Positions 6,619-13,032 of a stretch of 22,362 nt of DNA are shown here, one piece after another (within the stretch, counting starts at the first letter, position 1; each line of letters begins with the position of its first letter). The notes below the pieces were generated by a model. That model was not told the DNA's origin. It made no database searches and saw nothing but the letters and a program-made list of their open reading frames with translations. Both the position numbers and the translations under genes were made by a program. Location: positions 1-22,362 of the forward strand of contig CAZMSZ010000089.1 in the NCBI GenBank assembly GCA_964569055.1. The letters are read 5' to 3'. Source of the stretch: JAWLGW01 sp964569055. Lineage in GTDB: Bacteria > Planctomycetota > J058.

Positions 6619-7590
6619 GTGAAGGTCGTAGGCTACGCACGCACGACCTGGGCGGAGCAGGTCCGGGGGACCTTCCCGTCCGTCGAGGAGCAGGAGCGCG
6701 CGCTCGAGGCGTTCGCCAAGAAGACCGGCCTCGTGCTCGAGGTGGTCCACAGCGACACGGGGCTCGGCCCCGAGCAGGGGACCCGCGCGGGCCTGATCAA
6801 CATCCTCGACTCCATGGAGGAGGAGTGGCAGGCGGTGATCGTCACCTCCGCCTGCCGCCTCCTCGGCGCCCGCAACGTCAGCTTCGACCCGGTCGCCGAG
6901 CTGACCGAGCACAAGAAGCGCGTGCTGCTGGCGGACGCCCGCACGGCCGAGGCGCTCGCCAAGCTCATGCCCCGGATCGCGCCCAAGCCGGCGCCCAAGC
7001 CCGCGCCGCCGCAGTCCGACGACGAGCGGCGGCGCGAGATCGCCGAGCGCCTGCTGCGCGGGCGCGAGGCCGGGGCCAAGGCGGGCAAGCACCAGTCGGG
7101 TCCGGCTCCGTTCGGCTACCGACGCGACTACACCCGCCGCGGCAGCGAGGGCGTGCTGCTGCTGCCCGACCCGGTAGAGGCCGACATCGTCCGGCTGATC
7201 TTCCGCGAATACCTGCGCCTGCGCAGCATGAAGCGGCTGATCAAGCTCCTCGACGAGCAGGGCCTGCGCACGCGCCGGGGCAAGCGCTGGTCACGGGCGG
7301 GCGTCTCGTGGATCCTCAAGAACGACACCTACGTCGGCCGGGTCCACTTCGGCGACATCAAGGTGAAGGGGCGCCACGAGCCGCTGGTCTCGCCGATCCA
7401 GTTCAACAAGGTCCAGAAGCTGATCCGCGTGAACAACAAGCGCGGGCGCGAGCGGGAAGAGGAAGAGGCCGAGCTGGTCGCGGTCGAGGCCAGCGAGGAG
7501 AAGGCGCCCCGCGCCCCGGCCAAGCCGGCCCCGAGCCCGGGCAGCTCCGGCCGAGCCAAGCGGCGCGAGCCCGCCCACGCGGCGAGCTGA
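6619..7590 (+). CDS. Serine-recombinase-derived DNA-binding protein with nucleophile Ser replaced by Thr
   Basis: 323 residues. The N-terminal 105 fold as a resolvase catalytic domain: MKVVGYARTTWAEQ aligns residue for residue with gamma-delta resolvase MRLFGYARVSTSQQ, which also supports the GTG at 6619. Arg8 is kept but catalytic Ser10 is Thr10, and the DRLxRD motif is altered to CRLLGARN (79-86). After an Ala/Pro/Lys linker, residues 160-270 are a good Recombinase DNA-binding domain (GPAPFGYRRD, PDPVEADIVRLIFREYL, TRRGKRWSRAGVSWILKNDTYVGRVHFG). The C-terminus is an acidic then basic low-complexity tail. The zinc-ribbon and coiled coil of large serine recombinases are missing. It starts two bases after the MamK-like stop with no strong ribosome site, so it is translationally coupled. 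Inference: a domesticated DNA-binding adaptor rather than an active recombinase. Confidence 0.85.
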   Translation: MKVVGYARTTWAEQVRGTFPSVEEQERALEAFAKKTGLVLEVVHSDTGLGPEQGTRAGLINILDSMEEEWQAVIVTSACRLLGARNVSFDPVAELTEHKKRVLLADARTAEALAKLMPRIAPKPAPKPAPPQSDDERRREIAERLLRGREAGAKAGKHQSGPAPFGYRRDYTRRGSEGVLLLPDPVEADIVRLIFREYLRLRSMKRLIKLLDEQGLRTRRGKRWSRAGVSWILKNDTYVGRVHFGDIKVKGRHEPLVSPIQFNKVQKLIRVNNKRGREREEEEAELVAVEASEEKAPRAPAKPAPSPGSSGRAKRREPAHAAS

Positions 7591-7605
7591 GGTCGCGAAC
7601 GACAC

Positions 7606-7639
7606 GAGCGGCGAGCCACGCCGGCGTGGCTCGCCGCTC
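7606..7639. terminator. Perfect 34-bp palindrome after the cytoskeletal block
   Basis: GAGCGGCGAGCCACGCC (7606-7622) is followed at once by its exact inverse complement (7623-7639), 15 bases past the stop of the recombinase-like gene. It would fold as a very strong hairpin, and a mildly T-rich TCGTCTTCC follows. A terminator for the block is the simple reading; a dyad binding site for the neighbouring DNA-binding protein is the alternative. Confidence 0.75.
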
Positions 7640-7814
7640 TCGTCTTCCGGCGGGTTGGCGACGGCGGGTCAGCGGGCGTTCGTCCTGGGGCGTCGGAGGC
7701 TCAGGATCGAGCGCAGAGAGCGCAAAGACCGCAGAGAGCGGAGACGAGCACGAGCCGATTGGAATCGGCGGATCGAAGCGCGCTTTCGTCTGCACCTACC
7801 GAGACATGCAGGGG
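7640..7814. repeat. Low-complexity intergenic tract between convergent genes
   Basis: This tract separates the recombinase-like gene from the convergent KptA-NUDIX gene. It holds purine-rich reiterated words (GCGCAGAGAGCGC and GCAGAGAGCGGAG around 7710-7742), then GACGAGCACGAG, a small palindrome CCGATTGGAATCGG (7755-7768) and AAGCGCGCTT (7776-7785) that could terminate the minus-strand gene. No coding potential is seen. The purine words look like an interspersed repeat rather than gene remains. Confidence 0.5.
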
Positions 7815-9050
7815 CTAACGGCCATCGGCTCCCATCACGTGCTGCCAGGCCTGCTCCAGCACCGGGCGTAGGTTGGGGAACGCGACCTGCTGGATCGCGC
7901 GCGGGCCGGGCCACCACTCGACCGAGACGATCCCCTCCTCGCGTCGGGGGCTGAAGGTCGGCTCCACGGCGGCCCCGAGCAGGAAGTAGTGGACCGTCTT
8001 GAACACGCTGCTCCCGTCGGGCGTGCGGAAGCAGTAGTGGTTCTTGCTCAGCGCCGCGAGCACCTCGAGCTCGCCGTCGATCCCCATCTCCTCGCGGACC
8101 TCGCGCAGGGCGGCGTCCTCGATCGTCTCGCCCGGCTCGAGCTTCCCCTTGGGCAGCTCGAGCCGCCCCTGGGCGGCCCAGCGCGCGCTCCGCCGGCGCC
8201 GGCGCACGCGCCGGCTCTCGCCGCGGCGGCGCTCGACGCCCCCCGGCGGCGGCTCGTCGCGCTGCCGCCGCTCGCCGCCCGCGCGTCGGTCGGGGGCGAG
8301 GCGCGCGTCGGCGATGTCCGGCGGGGGCTCGAGCTCGAGCTCGTCCTCGACGAGCTCGAGGGGCTCGGGCGCTTGCGCCAGCTCGTCCTCGGGCTCGCTG
8401 GCGCGGGCGCGGGGGAGCGTGCGGATCAGCGCGAACTCGGCGGCCTCGCCGCAGCCGCGCACGAGCACCCCGCCCGCCGAGACCTCGCGCACGTAGCCGG
8501 GGCGCAGGCTCGGCACGTACCTCAACGGCACGACGTCGCCGGTGAACCCCTCGCCGCGCGGGTCGAACGAGACGCCGCGCCGCGCCGCGCGGCCCGCCTC
8601 GATCACGATCAGCTCGCTGGGCTCGAACAGGCCGTCGTCTTCGCGCAGCGTCAGCCCCGTGATGTCGAGCGCCCCGCCGGCGACGCGGGCCTCGCGCTCG
8701 GCCGCGGGGAGCCCCGCGAACAGGAACTCGGGCGCGGGCTGCGCGGCGACGCGCACGATCCGCACCGAGTGGCCGGAGCGCGCCCGGATCCGCTCGCCGC
8801 GCAGCTCGAACCGCCCCTGGCCGGGGCCGCGGAGCAGCTCGAGCACCAGCTCGCGGGTGAGGGCGTAGGGCAGGCGGCGGTGGGCGTTGATCTGCCGGAC
8901 CAGCGCCTCGAGGTCGACCCAGCCGCCCCGCTGCTCCAGCTCGAGGCCGATCGCCTCGGGGCGGTGGCGCAGGATGAACGCGAGCAGCTTGCTCAGTCGG
9001 GTGAGGTCGCGCGCGCCGTCGGACCGGATATTCGACCCCTCGCGTGCCAC
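7815..9050 (-). CDS. Tpt1/KptA-like RNA 2'-phosphotransferase fused to a NUDIX hydrolase
   Basis: 411 residues from GTG 9050. Residues 15-100 match the N-terminal lobe of Tpt1/KptA, which moves an RNA 2'-phosphate to NAD+: LSKLLAFILRHRPEAIGLEL holds the catalytic Arg28-His29 pair, and IRARSGHS (88-95) the next Arg. The second lobe (105-180) is divergent: FLFAGL stands where the NAD-binding LYHGT motif is expected, yet GFTGDVVPLRYV resembles the usual end. Residues 190-400 are a NUDIX domain with a complete box (Gly302, Glu308, then REVREEMGI at 316-324) and a HKTVHYF-like KTVHYFLL strand typical of Ap4A-hydrolase types. An insert of about 80 residues (212-293), acidic then strongly Arg-rich, splits the NUDIX fold. 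The start is chosen from an extended -10 six bases upstream. Activity of the first half is uncertain. Confidence 0.85.
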   Translation of the reverse strand: MAREGSNIRSDGARDLTRLSKLLAFILRHRPEAIGLELEQRGGWVDLEALVRQINAHRRLPYALTRELVLELLRGPGQGRFELRGERIRARSGHSVRIVRVAAQPAPEFLFAGLPAAEREARVAGGALDITGLTLREDDGLFEPSELIVIEAGRAARRGVSFDPRGEGFTGDVVPLRYVPSLRPGYVREVSAGGVLVRGCGEAAEFALIRTLPRARASEPEDELAQAPEPLELVEDELELEPPPDIADARLAPDRRAGGERRQRDEPPPGGVERRRGESRRVRRRRRSARWAAQGRLELPKGKLEPGETIEDAALREVREEMGIDGELEVLAALSKNHYCFRTPDGSSVFKTVHYFLLGAAVEPTFSPRREEGIVSVEWWPGPRAIQQVAFPNLRPVLEQAWQHVMGADGR

Positions 9051-9056
9051 GTTTCG

Positions 9057-9065
9057 ACTATAGCA
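9057..9065 (-). promoter_or_regulatory. Extended -10 promoter of the KptA-NUDIX gene (leaderless)
   Basis: On the minus strand the sequence reads TGCTATAGT, a TGN extension joined to TATAGT (five of six to consensus). Six bases later is the GTG start codon at 9050. No -35 box stands 16-18 bp upstream, as is common for extended -10 promoters, and there is no Shine-Dalgarno sequence. Confidence 0.6.
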
Positions 9066-9110
9066 GAACGGCAGGCGCGCCCCCCCGCGCTCTCGGCCCA
9101 TCCCCGCGCC

Positions 9111-9142
9111 GGGTGGGTTGGCGGCGAAAGGAGCCTGAAAAG
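9111..9142 (+). repeat. Intergenic element copy A (GGGTTGGCGGCGA ... GGAG ... TGAAAAG)
   Basis: The 17 bases at 9111-9127 match 12184-12200 with one mismatch. Both are followed by GGAG and then TGAAAAG. Copy A ends 99 bases before the ATG of the HEAT-VWA gene; copy B ends 94 bases before the ATG of the anchored protein at 12313. The shared order and distance suggest a regulatory element or a conserved interspersed repeat. Confidence 0.5.
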
Positions 9143-9241
9143 CTGGGCGGGGGCGCATCTCCCGCGCCCCGTGTGCGTTACGCGCCCGAGCCGCCCTGGC
9201 GCGTCCCCTGCGTCTGCCGAGCCCGACGGAGGAGAGGGAGC

Positions 9242-10923
9242 ATGATCCGGCGCACCCCCCCACGCCCTGGCGGCGCTCGCGATCGTGCTCGGCCTGGCCG
9301 GGCGCGGGCAGGCCGACGAGNNNNNNNNNNNNNNNNNNNNNNNNNNNNNNNNNNNNNNNNNNNNNNNNNNNNNNNNNNNNNNNNNNNNNNNNNNNNNNNN
9401 NNNNNNNNNNNNNNNNNNNNCCGCCCGCCGAGCGCCCCGTCGCGCTCGAGGCGCTGGCCCGGCTGACGCCGCCGCCCCCGCTGGGTCGCTTCCTGGCCGC
9501 GCTCGACCCCGACCAACCCGACCCCCTCCGGCTCGCCGCGGCGCGCGCGCTGGCGCGCTACCCCGAGCCGGGCGCCGCCGACGCGCTCGCGGCCGTGCTG
9601 GTCGACGCCGCGGCGCCCGCCGCCCTCGGCCGCGCGGCGACCGACGCCCTGCGGACGAGCGTGCGCCAGGGCCCGGTGGCCGCCTGGCTGGTGGAGCGCG
9701 CGCTCGCGCGGCGCACCCCGTTCCTGGCCGCGGCCCCGGCGCTGCTCGCGCTGGCCCCGCGCTGCGGCGACGCGCGGATCGGCGCGGTGGTGCAGGAGTG
9801 GCTGGCCCACCCGCTGGACCCCGCCCGCCGCGCCGCCTGTGACGCCCTGGCCGACCTCGCGCTGGCCGAGCCCGCGCGGGTCGAGCGCACGGGCGCGCTC
9901 GACGCGCTGGCCGGGCGCGTCGAGGACGCCGACCCCGAGGTCGCGCTGAGCGCGGTGGTCGCGATCGGCCGGATCGGCCCGGCCGGCGCCGCCCTCGAGG
10001 CGGTCCTCGAGCTGGCGGAGGAGCGCCGCGGCGGGCTGCGCGCCGCGGCCGTGGCCGCGCTGGCCCACGCTCGAGACCCGCGCGCCCTCGAGGCCGCGCG
10101 CGAGGCGCTCGAGGCCAAGGCCGCGCCGGTCCAGCTCGCGGCGATCGCCACGCTGCGAGCCCTCGGCGGCAGGCCGGCGGTCGACGCGCTGGTCGAGGCG
10201 CTCCGCGACGCGCGCGGGGGACGGCCCGAGGCCGAGCTCCTCGCGACGCTGCGCGCGCTGACCCACGCCAACCCGGGCGACGAGGCCGCCGCCTGGCGCA
10301 AGTGGTGGCGCGCCGTGCGCGAGGACTACGACTTCGGCAGCCTGCCCGCGAGCGCGCCCCGGCGCGGTGACGAGGGAGGCGCGACCCGCACTCGCGGCGT
10401 CCCCACCTACTACGGCGCCGAGGTGGTCTCGCGCCGGGTGACGTTCGTGGTCGACGTCTCGGGCTCCATGAGCGCCGACGTGAAGGGCGCGGGCGCCGAC
10501 CGCCTCGAGCTGTGCAAGCGCGAGCTGCTGGGCGTGATCGCGGCGCTCCCCAAGCGGGCCTGCTTCAACCTGATCCCGTTCAACGGCGCCTTTGAGCCCT
10601 GGCAACCGCGGCTGGTGCCCGCCAGCGCCGCCGCGCGCGCGGCCGCGCGCGCGTTCGTGGAGGGGCTGCAGGCGGGCGGCGGCACGAACATCTACGACCC
10701 GCTCGAGGCCGCGCTCCTCGACCCGCAGGTGGACACGATCTACCTCCTGACCGACGGCGCCCCGAGCGCGGGCAAGTTCGTGGTCCCAGCCGAGATCCTG
10801 CGCGAGGTCCGCCGCCTCAACGCCGCCCGGCAGGTCGCGATCCACACGATCTCGGTCGGCGGCCGCAGCCCGCTCCTGCGCCAGCTGGCCGAGGAGAACG
10901 GGGGCCGCTACGCGGCGAGGTAG
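9242..10923 (+). CDS. Secreted HEAT-repeat plus von Willebrand factor A protein (interrupted by assembly gap)
   Basis: ATG 9242 follows GGAGGAGAGGGAGC. If one C is removed from the C7 run at 9255-9261, the start reads MIRRTPHALAALAIVLGLAG then RGQADE, a normal signal peptide with an Ala-type cleavage site; as written, the frame shifts. Ns fill 9321-9420. After the gap the frame beginning at 9421 is open to the stop: Ala/Leu/Asp-rich HEAT-like helical repeats to about 10300 (ALEAAREALEAKAAPVQLAA type), then a VWA domain with the metal-ion site DVSGSM (10453-10470), TNIYDPLEAAL, and LLTDGAPS. VWA domains bind partners through a divalent metal. HEAT-VWA fusions of this kind are common in Planctomycetota. 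It is probably exported to the periplasm or surface. The true length is unknown because the gap size is nominal. Confidence 0.85.
9321..9420. other. Assembly gap (100 Ns)
   Basis: Exactly 100 Ns, the usual placeholder for a gap of unknown size between scaffolded contigs. It lies inside the HEAT-VWA gene, so the reading frames on its two sides need not agree and the missing length cannot be inferred. Confidence 0.98.
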
Positions 10924-10927
10924 CAGT

Positions 10928-11107
10928 CGAGAGGGTGTCGCATGGGCGTCAGCCTTCGTGCCCGTGCCCGTCCCCGTGCGCGTGGCCCGCCGCGCCCGGC
11001 GGCGCTCCAAGCGCGAGCGCTGTTGATCGCTTCTTCGGCAGCGGCAGGGGACGGGACACGAGCACGGGCATGCGCACGGGCACGAGGGTGAATGCGACAG
11101 CCTCTCG
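10928..11107. repeat. 180-bp imperfect palindrome with GTGCCC-rich arms (MITE-like)
   Basis: Ends CGAGAGGGTGTCGCAT (10928-10943) and 11092-11107 are inverted copies with 15 of 16 matches. Inside, CGTGCCCGTG (10957-10966) is repeated inverted at 11075-11084, and the arms continue as runs of GTGCCC/GTCCCC words. The centre is GC-rich and unpaired at large scale. It fills most of the 240-base gap between the HEAT-VWA and epimerase genes. No transposase or target duplication is seen. It has the same architecture as the element at 2312-2466 but different words. Confidence 0.75.
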
Positions 11108-11149
11108 GAATCGGGCCCAGCCCCGCCCCCCACGTTCCCAGCCTTGCTC

Positions 11150-11155
11150 TACAGT
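11150..11155 (+). promoter_or_regulatory. Predicted -10 box of the epimerase gene (leaderless)
   Basis: TACAGT lies eight bases before ATG 11164, with CACCCCCC between them and no Shine-Dalgarno sequence. No -35 is recognisable. The call rests on the same spacing seen at five other starts in the window. Confidence 0.4.
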
Positions 11156-11163
11156 CACCCCCC

Positions 11164-12160
11164 ATGCGTGTCGCGATCCTCGGAGGCACCACGTTCATCG
11201 GCCCGGCGATCGTCGAGGCGCTCCTCGCGGCCGGCCACGAGGTCGTGACGATCTCGCGCGGGCGGCGCCACACGATCGATCCGCCGCCGGCGCCCGCGCG
11301 GATCTGCGATCGCCGCGACGAGGCCGCGTTGAAGGCGCTCCTCGCCGAGCTGCGGCCCGAGGTGCTGGTCGACACCTGCGCCCTCGACCGGGCGGGGGCG
11401 GCGGGCGCGGTGCGGGCGCTGCCGGCGGGCACGCGGGCGGTGGTGCTCTCGAGCATGGACGTGTATCGCGCGTTCGGGACCGTGCTCGCCGAGGCGCCTG
11501 CGACCGATCCGCTGCCCCTCGACGAGACGTCGCCGGTGCGGGCCGAGCGCTACCCGTACCGCGACCAGCCGCGCCCGGCCGGCGCGGAGGTCGACCTCGC
11601 GCAGTACGAGAAGCTCGACGTGGAGGAGGAGTACGCGGCGGCGAACGCCGTCGTGCTGCGCCTCCCCATGGTGTTCGGCGAGCGCGACCCCAAGCGGCGC
11701 GAGGAGCTGCTGCTGCGGCGAGTGCGCGCCCGGCGGCGCCGGATCCCGATCGGCGCGGGCACGTTCCTGTGGACCCGCGGCTGGGTGCGCGACGTGGCCG
11801 CCGCGGTGCGCCTGGCGGTCGAGCGCCCCGAGGTCGCCGGGGTCACGCTCAACGTCGGCGAGCGCCGCACCTGGACGATCCGCCAGTGGCTCGAGGAGCT
11901 GCTCGCCGCGGCCGAGTGGGAGGCCGAGCTGGTGGCGGTCCCCGACGAGCGGGTCCCCGAGGACCTCGCCCTCACCCGGAGCGTGGCGCAGCACCTGCTG
12001 GTCGACTCGACCCGCGCGCGAGCTACTCGGCTGGACCGACAGCGACCCGCGCGAGGCGCTGCGGGCCTCCGTGCGCTGGCACCTGGCGCACGCGCCCGAG
12101 GCCGACCAGGCTCGCGCGCCCGACGCCTTCGCCGCCGACGAGCGCGCGCTCGCGGGGTAG
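11164..12160 (+). CDS. NAD-dependent epimerase/dehydratase family protein, frameshifted near its C-terminus
   Basis: The product starts MRVAILGGTTFIG, the NAD(P)-binding turn of an extended/atypical short-chain dehydrogenase, followed by the Rossmann fold (VLVDTCALDRAG, VVLSSMDVYRAFG) and the late LRLPMVFGERDP and GWVRDVAAAVRLAVE motifs. The usual YxxxK pair is replaced by YEKLD, so catalysis is uncertain. The frame is good to about 12018 (DSTRA); then the expected RELLGWTDSDPREALR continues in another frame and ends at TAG 12158-12160, giving about 332 residues. Adding two bases (one CG) to the CGCGCGCG stretch at 12013-12020 restores it. As written, the frame runs on into the next gene and makes a false fusion protein. 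An assembly error is more likely than a true mutation. Confidence 0.82.
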
Positions 12161-12183
12161 CCACCGGCGTGAAACCCAATTCC

Positions 12184-12218
12184 GGGCGGGTTGGCGGCGA
12201 TGCAATGGGAGTGAAAAG
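12184..12218 (+). repeat. Intergenic element copy B
   Basis: Second copy of the element described at 9111-9142: GGGCGGGTTGGCGGCGA, a 7-base spacer, GGAG and TGAAAAG. A partial third copy of the core (CGGGTTGGCG) is at 7651-7660. It lies upstream of the anchored-protein gene. Confidence 0.5.
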
Positions 12219-12312
12219 AGGGAGCCCGCCTCGCGAGCCTGTTCGGGCCGCGGCACGCGCCTCGCGGCAGCTCGAGCTGACCGGGGAGGACGACACGCAT
12301 CAGGAAGTCGAC

Positions 12313-12987
12313 ATGAATTATTCCACTCCCGAGTCGACGGGGGCGCGCAAGGGCTCTCCTCTGGACGCGCTCCTCGGCTGCATGCTCCTGCTGGCGCTGA
12401 TGGTCGGAGCCCTGTACGGCGCCGCGAAGCTGATCGGCGGCGGGCCCGCTCAGCCCGGCCAGGACGCCTTCTGGGCGGCCAACACCAAGATCACCAGCGC
12501 CGCGGACGGGGTCGCCTTCGGGAACACGGCGGCAGCCGAGCAGCTGGCGCGGCGCTTCGGCGAGCAGATGACGTTCCTGCAGGATCTCGCGTTCACCGGC
12601 GACGAGGGCGAGGCCGAGACGCTCCTCACCCAGGACGCGTTCGTCACGCACTGCGAGGTCCGCGCCGATCGGATCTGCTTCTTGGTCCACGTCCCCCGCA
12701 TGAAGCGCTACAAGGGCGAGGTGCGCGACACCTTGATCGACCTCGCCTGGGCGACCGCGCAGGCGGTCACCGAGGAGCTCCGCGCCGAGGGCGACCGGAA
12801 GCTCGCGGTGGCCCTGCGTGGCACGCTGCTCTACGGCGGGCTCGCGATCGGGATGGGCAACGGCGAGCCCACCAAGCGCGAGAACGCGGGGAGCGTGGGC
12901 ACGGACCCGCTCTACGCGTTCTTCGCGGCGCCCCAGCCCGCCAAGGGGCAGGCGGCCGCCGCCTCGACCGAAGGTGGCGCGCGCTGA
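12313..12987 (+). CDS. Single-pass membrane-anchored protein of unknown function
   Basis: 224 residues. A short polar N-terminus is followed by one transmembrane segment (about 18-41, LDALLGCMLLLALMVGALYG), then a soluble domain of about 170 residues and a low-complexity tail. The soluble part has QLARRFGEQMTFLQDLAFTG and a C-terminal LRGTLLYGGLAIGMGNGEPTK; TLLTQDAFVTHCEVRADRICF suggests mixed alpha/beta structure. No known family is recognised. ATG 12313 has AGGAAG five bases upstream. It is separated from the epimerase by 152 bases that contain element copy B, so it probably has its own promoter. The Cys pair in the soluble part (HCEV...ICFL) could form a disulfide if that part is periplasmic. 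Confidence 0.75.
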   Translation: MNYSTPESTGARKGSPLDALLGCMLLLALMVGALYGAAKLIGGGPAQPGQDAFWAANTKITSAADGVAFGNTAAAEQLARRFGEQMTFLQDLAFTGDEGEAETLLTQDAFVTHCEVRADRICFLVHVPRMKRYKGEVRDTLIDLAWATAQAVTEELRAEGDRKLAVALRGTLLYGGLAIGMGNGEPTKRENAGSVGTDPLYAFFAAPQPAKGQAAAASTEGGAR

Positions 12988-12995
12988 TCGGTCTC

Positions 12996-13022
12996 GCGGG
13001 GCCGCGTGCCGCGCACGCGGCC
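12996..13022. terminator. Bidirectional hairpin terminator between convergent genes
   Basis: GGGGCCGCGTGC (12996-13007) and GCACGCGGCCCC (13011-13022) form a perfect 12-bp stem around a three-base loop. It sits in the 45-base gap between the anchored-protein gene (plus) and the FHA-kinase gene (minus), with no U-tract, as often seen in GC-rich genomes. Confidence 0.75.
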
Positions 13023-13032
13023 CCGGCGCGCC

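Noticed and set aside
3725..6640. 971-codon minus-strand open frame opposite the cytoskeletal operon
   Set aside because: It mirrors four well-supported plus-strand genes and crosses their boundaries; composition is shadow-like.
6619..7590. Active integrase or mobile element
   Set aside because: No att-like direct repeats, no cargo, catalytic Ser missing, and the gene is coupled to a housekeeping-like operon.
2373..11020. AGCGCGAGCGC shared by the loops of both long palindromes
   Set aside because: The same string also occurs inside a coding region near 5285, so it is explained by base composition.
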